From contig JAHEWK010000019.1 in assembly GCA_020740775.1 (NCBI GenBank), positions 682,001 through 746,000 on the forward strand: a stretch of 64,000 nucleotides of DNA, given 5' to 3'. Origin of the DNA: Ilyonectria destructans (Eukaryota; Ascomycota; Sordariomycetes; Hypocreales; Nectriaceae). The translations under genes were made by a program, and so were the position numbers. The notes below the pieces were generated by a model. The model was not told the origin of the DNA. It saw only the letters and a list, made by a program, of their open reading frames with translations, and did no database searches. How positions within the stretch are numbered: the stretch's first letter is position 1; each line of letters starts with the position of its first letter. Of this stretch, positions 20,023 to 32,689 are shown piece by piece.

Positions 20023-21595
20023 CTAGTCAGAAAGAATTTTTACAGGAGAGAGTTGTATATAAAAGGAGCAGAGGAATTTAAGCTTGCTAATATGCATAAT
20101 ATACATATATATTAGATTCTCAATCTGACGACTATATGCCTGCTTAAGTGGGCTAAAATAACTAATATCTAATAGCTGAAGAAGGTAAGATAAATATAGA
20201 GGCATATAGAGTGTGATAATCTTATGCTGCTTGCAATAGAGCTTAAATTCTGTTGAATGATAGCTCTTATAACCATTAAGAATTAAGAGTCGATATATGC
20301 TCTTTATATAACCTGCTATATGGTTGTTAAAGTGTTTAATCTATTGTAGACTAATCTCGTTAGTAGTCCAGCTATTATCTGTTATTGTAATACGCCAATC
20401 AGCTAGAAGATTATATTCTTAATACCAATTGGCAAGATGATATTATACAGCAAGAATAATAAATAGCGGAATAGCCGAACTGTACATATTGACGCCTTAG
20501 ATTACAGTTAACTATTTCCAGTTACCAGACTGAGCTAATTTAGCTCTTATACAGCTGTCTGATATTATAATAACTATACCTATTTTAGCAGCTAAAAGGG
20601 ACAGAAACAACACCCAACTCATTAACTTACCCTAGGGGAGATACACAGAAGATCATCATACAGGCATCTAGGCTGGTCAGCCCGAAGCTGCACCAGATTA
20701 CGCGAATAAGGTCGGATAGATCTGAGGCTTATGTCTCCTGGTAGGGAAGCATCTCATGAGAAGGGATATCGGGTTGGTCGCAGGAAATCTCGCTGGCAAG
20801 GCATCAATGGGGCCTGTGGCAGCCCGATATCTGAGGGGTGTCAAAGACTGAAAATGGACAAGGAACGTAGTGACGGTCAAAAATAGGCTCGAATAAATCT
20901 CTCAAAAATAAAGGCAACAATTAAATAGATTCCCTAGCTGTCTCAAGTCCTCGCGGCCTCTCTGACTTCTAGGAAAAATCTCTGTAGAAGTGAAAATCGA
21001 TGTCTCTCTCTGTGCAGTCCCTGACCTCCCCTTTTAACCTCATCCGGACCTTCCTAGGGCATCCCTGCTAGCAACCAGCTAGCCCAAGCGTCCCCAATCG
21101 CCTGTCACACTATAAAGATTAAGCCTATTATAAAGCCAGTCTTATTGAAGTTATATTTATCGTTATCTAGAATTCTATATTTAGCCTTTATATTCTGCAT
21201 AAGAGCAAACTATTTGCTAATAAGTTTTAAATCTTTGCATTTAGCCCTCTGATAGTTATATTTGCGAGACTAATATATACAGAACTCTAGCTGGCGTTTA
21301 ATGAATCTGTATGCCCAGAGTTTGCCGACAGGTAGCACGTCGCATGCACATAATAGATAGTTGGCTATTTCTTTAACACCACGCAATCTAGGAGGAAATA
21401 ATCGCATTGCTAGTTCAAGTACATATTAAATAATAGCCTGCTCTTCTGATTCCGTAAGATTCATTGAATTGGGTCTGGTATCGCGTCTAGCAGTACGACC
21501 GTCGCGTCGATCACGGATTGTCGTAGCAGGTACATCGTAGATCTTAGCTGCAGCTCGAACACTAAGATTCTTATTTAAAATTCAGTAAGTAAACT
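20023..21595 (-). pseudogene. pogo/Fot1-type (Tc1/mariner) transposase relic
   Basis: Minus-strand trace of a DDE_1 transposase. N-terminal psq-type helix-turn-helix (NLSVRAAAKIYDVPATTIRD, about 21575-21515), CENP-B-like DNA-binding segment (LFPPRLRGVKEIANYLL), and YNFNKTGF where the family has YNFDETGF (first catalytic D now N). After a 513-bp insertion come DWRITITDNSWTTNE (family TDNGWT), LLILNGYKSYHSTEF (family LDGHESHHS; D now N), and LLQLLDISYFSPLKQAYSRQIE-like sequence. Stops are all TAA/TAG/TGA at expected Q/W/R positions. RIP is the simplest cause. Confidence 0.82.
20597..21109. mobile_element. unidentified insertion inside the pogo relic
   Basis: About 513 bp of GC-richer sequence interrupts the pogo coding trace after its YNFNKTGFIIG segment. 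Flanks CTAAA (20592-20596) and CTATA (21110-21114) are a possible 4/5 duplication. Ends share GACAG/CTGTC inverted bases. I cannot tell whether it is a degenerate solo LTR or a MITE. Confidence 0.45.
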
Positions 21596-21717
21596 AACCT
21601 TAAGTATATAATTCTAAATCTATGTTTAATTTCTCTTTATTTATAGTATTTATAAAGCTATATTATATTTACTATTAGCTTAAGTTTTAGTATTTATAGA
21701 GTAATAGAGGAGGTATA

Positions 21718-21893
21718 TAACGTACGTTATCACTGAGTCGCGTATATCACCGGGTCGCGCACGTTCCATCACAACGCGTATACATTCCTTCTACAACAAA
21801 TTCCTTCACAATACAAAATGCCTCAGTCTTCAAATGAATCTGGAGTTATTTTAGCCCTTAAAGCTATCAAAAACAATACACTAAGCCTCTAGT
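21718..21893 (+). mobile_element. 5' end of a second pogo-type element
   Basis: Begins TAACGTACGTTATCAC after a TA (21716-21717) and carries GTCGCG-type subterminal repeats. An ATG at 21818 opens MPQSSNESGVILALKAIKNN, the usual start of a pogo/Fot transposase. The frame breaks after NTLSL. It points opposite to the adjacent pogo relic. Confidence 0.6.
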
Positions 21894-22775
21894 TATTACG
21901 AAATAGCTAATTACCACCTGTTTAATAAGTTAATTAATAGTTGCTCTATGTCCTGCTAGTGTGTTTTAGTTTCCCACCTAATTTTAATTAACATCTACTA
22001 GATGTCGCAAAATCTAGTGTTACGGCTCTGATTACTTTTCACTACTCATTCAGCCTCACCACCCATTGAGCTCAACTAATCAGAGCGTATGATTGTCTGG
22101 CCATCAGTGGAGTCACATTATCGCTACCATCTTGCGCGTCTTGCTCCGGCACGTTTCTCCATATCGGTTCTACTGTGTGGCTGAGCTTGCCCGCCAGGTT
22201 ATTTTTAGTCTTTTCAGGGGGTCTATAGATTTGTGTTAACGACAGTGACGAACCTACAGCCCTGGGTCGTACTGCGAGACTCGGGAAACTGGATAAGTCA
22301 CCCTTTATCAATCAGCTAGGCCAGTGCCTCGTTCTTCTCGGCGAAGTATATATAAGAAGTATAGGTCTGGAGTTCCAGTCAACTACCGGGCTGCTGTTTG
22401 ACGTCAAGGATATAGAACCGTCAAGAGCGGGCAAAGTCTTGCGAAGGGGGCTTTAAGTAATTTATAGAAGGTATAAACATAATACCGAATCAAGAACGAC
22501 TGAGCGAAGTCATCTCTCTTAAAGTAACAAGACGTATAGACGTTGCAACTAACTCAGTTCTACATAGGACTGTAGGGAAGGGTTGAGACTATCGGAGACA
22601 CGTTCAACGCGAAATTGCACAGGAATAACAGATAAGTCCGAAGTTCCTAGTTATGCCTCCTACACAACCAAGAAAGTAAATATGGTAGAAACGGTTGTCC
22701 GAGTGTCCATCGCGTTCCAGGTGAGTTAAAGATTCCTCGATTGTGTTGACACATCAAGCACGGAATTAGTTGCAA
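21894..22775. other. gene-free stretch
   Basis: Mixed AT-rich then average-GC sequence, including the probable 3' flank of the RTA1-like gene. A 79-codon minus frame (22072-22311) has no features I recognise. Confidence 0.4.
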
Positions 22776-24033
22776 TTAAGCAGGCATGCCACGAGTTGTG
22801 ATCGCCATCTTTCGATTGGCCAAAAGAACTCCAGTCTCCTCGACGCCCCTGACAGTATCATATCTCGGTCCATGCTCTGTGAAGACAAATCCTGGGTGGG
22901 CAACGCAAAGACAGAAGACGGATATAACAACGAGGCTGCATCCAATGATGAGTAACGTCAGCCTCTAGGGATCGATAAGATGGTGGATATAATGCAAAGC
23001 AGCACTTACACTCCTTCCAAGCCAATGAACAGACCTTCGTGCTTGATTGTTTCACCTTCGTATCCTTCCTTTAGCTCATCAGCGCGAAATATGCAGCGGG
23101 CCAGCGTTGCCAGCACAGCAATGCACATGAAACTGAAAAATAGCTTTTCCCGGGTGCTAAATGACATTGCCTTTCTTGAGCGCAGGTAGCGGAACAAGTA
23201 ATCCCCAAACAAACCACAGAACGCAACAAGTGTAATGATTTGAAAAATAAGACCAGCCATTGCTATGTCGACTCCGATCTGGCTGCTGCCGGAAGAAGAA
23301 GCCGATAAACTACCACCGACACCCTGACAGGTTAGTGAGATGATGTCGCATGGTACAAAAACCCAAACCAAGAGTTTAGGGGAGAACCGCGCCAGAGAAG
23401 GCGAGTAGTTGTTGATGCTGCAGCTGGTCAGACACGCACATACCAAATTTCAGACTTGACGAACATATGGCCGAGCGTGACGTAGATCGCAGCGCAATAA
23501 AAGACAGGTGCTTGTGTGATGCAGACTACCAGGCGTTAGTTCAAAACTACTAAGGAATTAGAAGATTGCTTTAGAGAGACAAACTGATCTGAATGATGAA
23601 TCCGGTGAAGCTCCATGGGTTAGTGTACAAAATGATACGTCCGATATAGCCGGCGACCTCGTGAGTGCAGCTTAGGACCAAGCACCACATGAACCACCAG
23701 GTCTTCCACCTGAGGCCGAGAAAGACATGTACAATGGTGGCCAACGAGAAGAGGACGGCAAATATGATATTGGCTGGCAGAGATGGTCGATAGCCATACA
23801 CGGATTCATCAATGGTGCAAAGCTAGATCACAACGAGTAAGAATTTGACTTGAACACATGGAAGAAAATGTAATAAATATGCCGATATTGCAGGAATGCC
23901 ACCAGCGGCTGGGGTTCATCGAACGCCCCAACTCACCCAAACACCGACACCTGATGTTTTGCACTGGTATACGTACCTCGAGAGTGCAATTAGCATTAGG
24001 TCCGAAACGGACGAGATATTGATCATCGGCCAT
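22776..24033 (-). CDS. RTA1-like seven-helix membrane protein
   Basis: Apparently intact. Exons in transcription order: 24033-23977, 23822-23585, 23525-23465, 23417-23010, 22935-22776 (307 aa). Introns are 47-154 bp with GT-AG ends and all phases fit. The N-terminus (ANCTLE-LCTIDESVYGYRPSL) and the motifs WKTWWFMW, HEVAGYIGR, SPKLLVWVFVPCDIISL, FSFMCIAVLATLARCIFRADELKEG and HEGLFIGLEG are typical of the fungal RTA1/RSB1 family. About seven hydrophobic helices are visible. Family members are placed in the plasma membrane and linked to lipid export or resistance to amphipathic toxicants; the substrate here is unknown. The GHI/INNYSPS junction uses a 47-bp intron starting GTTCGT, which restores the family pattern. 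There are no RIP-type stops. Confidence 0.88.
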
Positions 24034-25210
24034 TTCGAATGCAGATGATGTGGGGAGGGGGAGGTATGAGATTGTTGTTCAACGATGGAAAGACAGTTCG
24101 ACGCGCCTGTGAAAATGGCAGCAGAATATAACAGTGAAGTGCTGGGAGGCTGGTTTTGCTGGAGAAGATTTCAAGAGCAAGGCGAATCGACTAGATATAT
24201 ATATATCTGAGCTTCGTCTTAGTGGATCTCCGTACGGCGCAGGGTACTTGTCTGTTTCATAGGCCTTGGCTCCATTCCGTGCGGCAAGTGGCCAGAATTC
24301 TGCATGCTGACTTTTTCGCTTAAGATTATGATCTAATGTAAGGGTTGCCGGGCATCTCCAAGAGTCAGGGCTCGTGTAGCCTATGGGTATTAAGTAGCGC
24401 TTAGAAGAGCAAAAAAGATCCTGTAGGGTGAAACCCCAATTAAGATGCATGCAACTTAGCGGCCTGGTGGATGGGCGGTTACTTTGACCTGGTTAGCCAG
24501 AAACAGACAGGTCAAAGCTCGGCACATCCGGTCATTCAGGTACCGCCATCCGCGGCTGAAGAATTAGCTTTTTTTTGGGTGACCCCATGCCTGTTGACTA
24601 ACTGCCCTAGAGGTAACCGATGCGATGCAACCAATCACGACTAAGCACACCAAGTCACAAAGTCCAGAACAAGTAAGAAAATAGGTCTTACAGATGATCG
24701 GATCCGGACCGAAAATAATACTCACATGAAACCATTAACCTCCAAGATTGTGTTTATATTCTCAGTATACGGCATCCACTTCCGTTCGTCTAGCGTTCTC
24801 AGGTAGTCATTGCGAGCCCACAGTGAAGACCAAGTACTATAGTAACAAGTGTCAGCCACTACCCCCTTCCCCCCAAAAAATAGGGGCTTTCCAAATCATG
24901 AAATGAAGACCCAAATGGTCGTTTCGAACTGATGCTAATTTTCCTTGAACCTTGTCGACGCACTGCTATCGCACTGCCGTCGCTAATATCCCTGTCGTGA
25001 TGGCTGGCAATAGTAATTTCGAACTTCGTGATATCAGAACTGGGGACGCAGCTAGAGGATTTCGTCAATCTGCTCTATAGTTATGGTATAAACGCATTGG
25101 CTTCTTATCCCTCAAGCTCTTTGAATGTGACTCGCTATTACTTATGTTCAGCACGCTTCTTTCTCTTATCAGTTTTAAACGTCACGATTTCTTCCGGTCA
25201 ATTAGACAAA
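24034..25210. other. gene-free stretch upstream of RTA1-like gene
   Basis: Presumed promoter side of the RTA1-like gene plus unassigned sequence. A minus open frame (24079-24450) shows no domain and is probably chance. Confidence 0.4.
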
Positions 25211-25354
25211 ATGATTGCGAATAAGGTCTTTATTTTTTTTGCTGCGGTCGTCCTGATGGGAGGCCAATCTGGTACCTTAGTGCCTGGCCAAACTGAAGGC
25301 GGCAGTGACTGTGCGACCATTCTCGAAGAAAAAGTCATTCATGGGAATAGTTAA
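25211..25354 (+). CDS. possible small secreted peptide
   Basis: A 47-codon frame beginning MIANKVFIFFAAVVLMGG, which reads like a signal peptide with a long hydrophobic core, followed by a short tail with one cysteine. A minus-strand 69-codon frame (25351-25560) with one probable membrane helix overlaps its end. Neither has a recognised family or firm support. Confidence 0.2.
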   Translation: MIANKVFIFFAAVVLMGGQSGTLVPGQTEGGSDCATILEEKVIHGNS

Positions 25355-25861
25355 ACTTGGTCTAAGTGATCTGGTCGGTGTTGAACTAATTCCCAGGGAT
25401 TCCAGATGGTAGATGAAGGGCTAATCTTTTTTTTTCTTTTAATGCGAAGCAGTCGTGTGAGAACTACTGTTATGAATAACCCCAAAAAGCCCAGACCCAC
25501 GATTCCCTCATTAGCTACCCCTCCAGTTGGACCCCACGGTAGGCTAGTATAGTTGGCCATTTTCGATGTGCCGCACGATACTGTCCCGAAGGACAAGTTG
25601 GAAGGAGATTTATAGTAAATAAAGTGATCTAATGCTAGTGTAGGGAGACTTATGTTATGGTGCTAGGAATATTCTAGCACCCTAAATCGTAGTCTACATT
25701 CTCATAAGCCAAAGAACAAAAGAATAACAAGGCTTGGGTTGACTTTAATGTTCTGGTGTTAGGTCCTGATGGCAACTGGAACACTGTCGCTCCAAAAAGG
25801 TTGAAAAGAAAGTCGCAATAGGACCACAACTTCTGAACATACCACGACTTCAAAGGGGCGC

Positions 25862-27279
<1,418 letters not shown>

Positions 27280-27813
27280 GTCGAGGACACAATTTAGAAA
27301 TACCTAAACTTTATTGTAACGACAGAAGAAAGGTATATGTCGAATGAGGGCGCAAAGGAAAGAGGCCTGAAAAAAGGGTCGGGTGGCTAAGCTTCAGGTC
27401 ACAACCTGCGAGGAGGGCTCACGCTACCTTTGTCGTTTGTAGTCCGGAGGATCAACCGGCATCGCCACACAGGCCGCCACGCATCGCGAAATTGCGACTA
27501 TGAAGGGACACCAGTCATGACAACGAAGCGAGTCGTAACATATCAGCACTATCCCTGACTTGTTTTCAGCCCTGTTAGCTGTTCGGCCCAACCGATGCAA
27601 TGCGGGATGCTATATGCTGACAGCATGGGAGTGAGCGGGGGCGCTAGGGACGATGAAGCCCATCCTCTCGAGCTAATGATTGGCCGCTTCGCATCGAATA
27701 CTACTTGTGGGCGCCGGCACATAAAAGGCAAGCCGATCCCCCGCCAACGTCTAGCCAAACTGCGTCCCCCGTCTAGTTCGGACTCGGTGCGTCAGTCGCT
27801 ACAACCAACAGCC
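27280..27813. promoter_or_regulatory. divergent intergenic region, esterase / Zn2Cys6 regulator
   Basis: 534 bp between two divergent starts, a common arrangement for a pathway regulator and its target. It contains CGG triplets typical of Zn2Cys6 sites (for example CGGAGG at 27435), but I see no clear inverted CGG pair. Shared regulation is only inferred. Confidence 0.3.
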
Positions 27814-29564
27814 ATGGGCAACACGGGAAAACCAAGTAGAGCGTGCGCGACGTGCAAGAAAAGGAAGATAAAGGTGAAGTTAGAGAACGAGCTGTCGACC
27901 GTCGAAGTGAGAAAAGCACTGGGGACTAACTCAGATCCTCCTGCAGTGCGACCAGCTGACACCAGCATGCTCTCAATGCAAAAAGGCTGGGTGGGCGTGC
28001 CCAGGTGTTCCGTCCGAAGCTGATATCAATTTTCGCAACCAGACAAGCATCGTGCGGAAGAATACCACCCAGGGACGGTCGACCCTGGAGAGAGGAATGA
28101 GTTCCACGTCAAACTCCGCTCTCGGGGCCAGGACGCAAAGCTTGTCGCCCCCGGCGATAGACCGAGCCACCAGCTTCTTCATCCATCAGTATGTGCTCAT
28201 TCACGAAGGTGGATCTAGTTCTACACCGCTCCGCGGCAATCACGAGTACCTTCCTGGCCTTCTACGGAATGAGCACTCAGCTTCCGGCGTCCTCAACACC
28301 GTAATAGCAGCTGCGGGTCTGGCTGCCATGTCAAACGCCGGTAGCGTCCTGGCATGGCGTTCTGAGGCGTTTCGACTTTACGGCAAAGCCATCCGCCAGC
28401 TGCAAGATGCCCTCCAGCATCCGATCCAGGGGAAGTCGGACCAAACCCTAGCTGCAGTTATGCTTATGGGAACTTTTGAGGTGTGTTAGTATATATATGC
28501 ACGCATGGTGTTGATGCCCACCAAGACACTGGATTGGCGACTGATAGTGGCAGACGATTGCTTCTGCGGATATTACTTCGATGAAGACTTTTAGCCACCA
28601 CACCATCGCAGCGGCCCGGTGCATCGAGATGCGTGGACCAGACCAGTTCCACAGCGAGGCCTCCCTCAAACTGTTTTACCAGATGCGACGCATTATTGTA
28701 AGGCCGCCTCAATGATGTTCCCGGTTCTGACTCACCTTTCTTTGCTTACCCCAGCGGAAAACAAAACAGGTCATGACATGTCACCAGCTACAAGAACCCA
28801 TTCCCCACGCCCTGACGAGGTGGTCCCGGTGGGCGGAACACTGGCACAATAATGATCTGGCCCCGGCCAACCGTTTCGCCGAGATCAACGAGCGCCTGGC
28901 CGGCGTCCGTGCCGAGATCAAGCACCAAAACATCAGGGACCCCTCGATTGTGGCCGCGCGGCTCCTCCCCATCGACGAACTCTTGGAAAGCTGGGCGCAG
29001 ACACTACCACCGAGCTGGACGTACAAGTCGTATCGCTCCATCGGGCCTAACAGCGTGCCCTCTAGCCGATACGACCTGCAGTACGATATGTACCCAGACA
29101 CGTGGGTAGCGTGCGTGTGGAACAGCTACCGCAACGTGAGGCTCCTAATCCACGAGTCCATCATGGCGGCGACGCTCAAGTACGGCACGGAGGAGCAGAA
29201 GGCTAGCCTGTACAGGTCGGCCAAAGTGCTAGTCAACATGGCAAACGGCATCTGCCACAGCGCTGCGTACCTTCTAGGCTACAGGCGGTGCGACGGCAAC
29301 GCCGAGGACGTCAGGAAGTTCGAGTGCGCCGAGAACGTACCTACGCCCGGGGGGGGATTCCTGCTCCTGTGGCCCCTGTTCTTCTCTGGCATGCTAAGGA
29401 CGACGCCCAAGGAGCAGAGGCAGTGGGTGGCGAAGACGATCCGTCGAATGGCGGTCCAAATGGGCTTGCAGTTGGCTATGTCCATGGCCAAGCTTCTGGA
29501 GGAAAAAGCACTCTCGTTTTCACACAGCGATACCTTCTTCCTGGGAGAATGGCACCCGAACTAA
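27814..29564 (+). CDS. Zn2Cys6 transcription factor
   Basis: Apparently intact, exons 27814-27873, 27947-28480, 28554-28697, 28755-29564 (515 aa). The first intron lies inside the zinc cluster, after KKRKIK. Joined, the cysteines have the exact C-x2-C-x6-C-x6-C-x2-C-x6-C spacing (ACATCKKRKIK / CDQLTPACSQCKKAGWAC), which binds two zinc ions and usually recognises CGG triplets. The middle and C-terminal regions look like the helical fungal transcription-factor domain (LAAVMLMGTFE, TIAAARCIEMRGP, SWAQTLPPSWTYKSY, GGGFLLLWPLFFSG). It acts in the nucleus; targets are unknown. Divergence from the broken esterase gene suggests it once controlled it. No RIP-type stops. Confidence 0.9.
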
Positions 29565-30179
29565 ACTCTGCGATTATTTTATCAGATATCACTTTGGTAT
29601 TGCCTATGTTCAGATGAGGGGGATGTGTTTTAAAGTTCAATGTTAACTATGCCTACTGTAGTATGTATATTTCGGTTAGATGAACCTCTTGGAAGGGGTG
29701 TGCACTATTGAAAGTACTGCCTAGCAGGCTACTGGAGTACTTGATCAAACCACCCTTGTTCTGTCATGTCTAATGACTGTGGCCCTGACATCCTTCCCCC
29801 CCCATGTGGCAGGGTACCCTTGCGTGTTTTCGTATCCACTCCTTACGCCCACAGGGCCCGAGTGCGAGTAGATGAAGGGTCCTCAACACAGTAAGCTGAA
29901 GATGGCGGCATGCCTCCTAATTGGACAGCTCGCAAGGCTAATTATATGCACATCTTACCAGCACCGGCTAAGATAAAAGCAGTGAAAGTATAATAGCTTT
30001 AGCTTAACTGCAGGTTTTATATCCTAGATAGACTAATTAGAGCTGAGGTTTAATATAATAAGGTTATAGAAATACCTATAGAACTATTCTCTTATTAGGA
30101 AAGTCTTTAATAACTTTATATAGTACTTATAGTAACTGTACCTTCTTATATATTCTTTACCTTCTTTATCTTATGTAAA
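29565..30179. other. gene-free, increasingly AT-rich
   Basis: 3' flank of the regulator gene, then RIP-like AT-rich sequence from about 29930 that hosts the solo LTR cluster. No coding trace recognised. Confidence 0.45.
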
Positions 30180-30376
30180 TGTAACGGGCTAGTCCCATGA
30201 GAAGGTCTCAGCCTACGCTCTCGACCCACTAACGCTTTGACCCACATTGACTGGAAGACTAAGGAGCTCTCTCTTGCTAGCGCCCCTTTTCTTTCTTTCC
30301 TTCTTTCCTCTTCAGCTTTAGGATACTCGTTGCAGTCGCTCAGCTAGTTGTCAATATACTTAGTTGGACCGTTACA
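30180..30376 (+). repeat. solo LTR of the Gypsy family, 197 bp
   Basis: Starts TGTAACGGGCTAG and ends GGACCGTTACA, the same termini as the Gypsy LTRs at 49442 and 54897, though the middle differs. A perfect duplication GTAAA flanks it (30175-30179 and 30377-30381). Confidence 0.88.
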
Positions 30377-30385
30377 GTAAATTAG

Positions 30386-30633
30386 TGTCACGGGCTGCGG
30401 CCCGGTATGGGGGCACGGGCTACGCCGTGCCGCTCCCGACCGGCCGAGGCCGACCGAGCTAGGCGAGATTGACCTTCCCTTCTGCCAGCTACTACCGCTC
30501 TGCAAGCGAGAGCTCTACTCTATAGCTATGACTTCCCTAGAGTTAGTCACTCCCTTCTTTCCTGCTCCTTAGTCTTAGATAGACCAATCTACTGCACCCT
30601 TTCGTTGAACAAACCCAGGGCCAGCCCTTCACA
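30386..30633 (+). repeat. solo LTR, 248 bp, second family
   Basis: Starts TGTCACGGGCTGCGGCCC and ends CCCTTCACA; duplication ATTAG on both sides (30381-30385 and 30634-30638). Related to the solo LTR at 56237-56497 through a shared TTAGATAGAC and TTGAA.AAAC segment near the 3' end. Only 9 bp separate it from the preceding solo LTR. Confidence 0.88.
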
Positions 30634-30888
30634 ATTAGGGATTATTCTTAGGAGTATACCAGGTGTTAATTCTTTCTTAGTAGCTTACTTAAGGCTTTCC
30701 TTAGAAGTTAGGTTAACTACTTTTCCCAGACCTTCTGTATATCTAAGGTTACTAGTTTATTATATATAATAATAAAAAGCTTGAAAAATACTAGATTTTA
30801 GTCGTTATTAAGGTAGATACAGGTTTCTTCTATAGTAAAGATAGTTATAAGGAATAGCTTATATATATTAGTTTTATTAATAGCCTCA
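30634..30888. other. AT-rich spacer
   Basis: RIP-like AT-rich host sequence between two solo LTRs; no coding trace that I can name. Confidence 0.4.
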
Positions 30889-31075
30889 TGTGAACGGCCT
30901 CTAGTAGCTGGATTCCAGCTATCTAGTCCAGGATGCTATTTACATCAAAGATGAAGAAGAAAGAAAGAAGTTGCCAAATGTCCCTGAGCTGTGGAACGAT
31001 TTCTCATCCCTGGCGCGCACGAGCCAAGTACGTCTTGCGGCACAGCCGCAAGGATATGGGCCCTGGCCCGTGACA
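30889..31075 (-). repeat. solo LTR, 187 bp, inverted
   Basis: On minus it starts TGTCACGGGCCAGGGCCC and ends GGCCGTTCACA. Flanks are CCTCA (30884-30888) and CCTAA (31076-31080), a duplication with one transversion, so less secure than its neighbours. It shares TGTCACGGGC with the LTR at 30386. Confidence 0.65.
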
Positions 31076-31453
31076 CCTAATTTATATCCAGAGTTTAGCT
31101 ATTTACAATTACCCGTTAGTAATTAATATAATATAATTTAGCTCTTTATTAGATAGCTATTTATTATTAATTTCCTAACCCTTAATAATAAAAACGTTTA
31201 TTATATTCTAATTTAAGATTTCTCCTAGCTTAAAGAGTAATTTAAGATACTCTTGGATTGTGACCCTGTATTAAGAAACCTCTGATAGATCGATATCCTG
31301 ACCTTAGTCAGAGGGGGTGTCAGATGACATAAAACCCCTCTCGAGAAAAGAGGGGGCCGGAGGCATCCTAGATCAAGACAATCAACAGATTCAGGATCCA
31401 CACCCTATTGAGCATTAATCCCTGGATCGAATGTGCCGTACGCTATCCAACAA
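31076..31453. other. gene-free stretch
   Basis: AT-rich, then a segment with a GAGGGGG / CCCCCTC inverted pair around 31330-31360. No gene supported. Confidence 0.4.
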
Positions 31454-31534
31454 ATACCTAGAAGTTTATGACGTCAAAAACTTTGGTCAGATAGGTAAAT
31501 TATCATTCGGTAAATTACCTGAACCGGAACCCTA
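31454..31534. repeat. orphan terminus of the hAT family at 49034
   Basis: Inverted, roughly 90% match to 49034-49114, ending in the same CGGAACCCTA terminus. Both copies contain GGTAAATTA.CATTCGGTAAATTACC-type palindromic bases. No second end or transposase trace is attached, so it is a terminal scrap or the edge of a deleted copy. Confidence 0.8.
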
Positions 31535-32689
31535 GATCAGAGAGCTGAAACAGAGCGCTCTAAAGTTACCTCAAAGGAGGCATTAATAATCCCAGCTTCT
31601 GCTATTATTAACGAGAAGGTGCGGCTCGGATTTGATTTAGTTTGTCCATGAAATCATAAAACTAGTGGGTGGAATCGTGTGAAGCAAACCTGGGGGGCAG
31701 GCAGCTGCCGGTTCGTGATCCTTAAATTTAAATGCTTTAGCTTTGTTCTCACGGGTTGTGCACTGGTATGGTATTCTTGTGAATTTTAGGGTAGAACTAT
31801 AGCCCATGAATTCACGAAACGATCGCACCATATGAACTTAATGCGAAGGCAGGTCAGCTATCTAATATACAAGCAGCTTGTCTGTGAATTGCGAACAATA
31901 CGCTGCGATTAGCGGGTTAACTAGACTCATTAAGTGGTAGCTCGCCTTTAGGGCCAGGCTGCCGATAATGCCATGCTTCTAATACGTGGCGATGATAATT
32001 TGCATCCTGAATCCTATCTCATAAGGGCAGCTCCATTATTGCAAAGAATCCTAAAGAAGGACTCGACCAATGGGAAACAAGACAGCGGAACTACCAATCT
32101 GAATTAGCGAGCAATTAAAGGCGGGCGGAACTCGAAGCCTGGGAGCGTGATAGCTACGGGCAGTTGGGTGTCTGCTGGCGTTAAGGCTAAGTGTTTGTGG
32201 ACCCTTAACCCCAATAATTCCCCCGAGTATTTGGCAGAACGAAGGAGGTGAAATGAAACCAGCCAGGGCTAATCTGCCTTGTAGCCTAACGCCACAGCGC
32301 CAAACGAAAGTCATACCGCTTCTTAGCCAATTCGCATTTCCCCTCAGTTACCCTTCTCCTCTCAGAGACGAAAAATATTTAGAGCTCTCGTTCTTCCTCG
32401 TTTCGCTGGAAATGCTAGCCTTGCGAAGAGCATTTTCTTGGTAAGCCCTTCGTCTTTGCCAGCCTGTAGTCAAGCTCCATTCATCAGCACAACTGCGATA
32501 TCTACGCTTCCATCGATCCTCAGCTCATCGGATTCATCTAGCGCGACTCGAACAATACACGGTGACAGGAGAGCGACTGCCACAACATCTTCTTTTGCGG
32601 CCCCTAGTCTTATCGCCGGGATTTTTGTCAGGACTCACGGGTCAGTTCCGAATATTGGCTTGATCTGCTACGACCTTCTCATTGCATCC
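31535..32689. other. gene-free stretch
   Basis: Average-GC sequence with no recognised domain in either strand. Plus frames around 32438-32690 could be upstream parts of the ankyrin relic, but nothing shows it. Confidence 0.4.

Noticed and set aside
28464..28712. 82-codon minus frame inside the Zn2Cys6 gene
   Set aside because: Antisense to well-supported exons and introns of the regulator; a shadow frame.
30386..31075. TGTCACGGGC ... GCCCGTGACA as terminal inverted repeats of one 690-bp DNA element
   Set aside because: The first half ends at 30633 with its own ATTAG duplication, and the second begins at 30889 with its own near-duplication. Two solo LTRs in opposite orientation explain it better.
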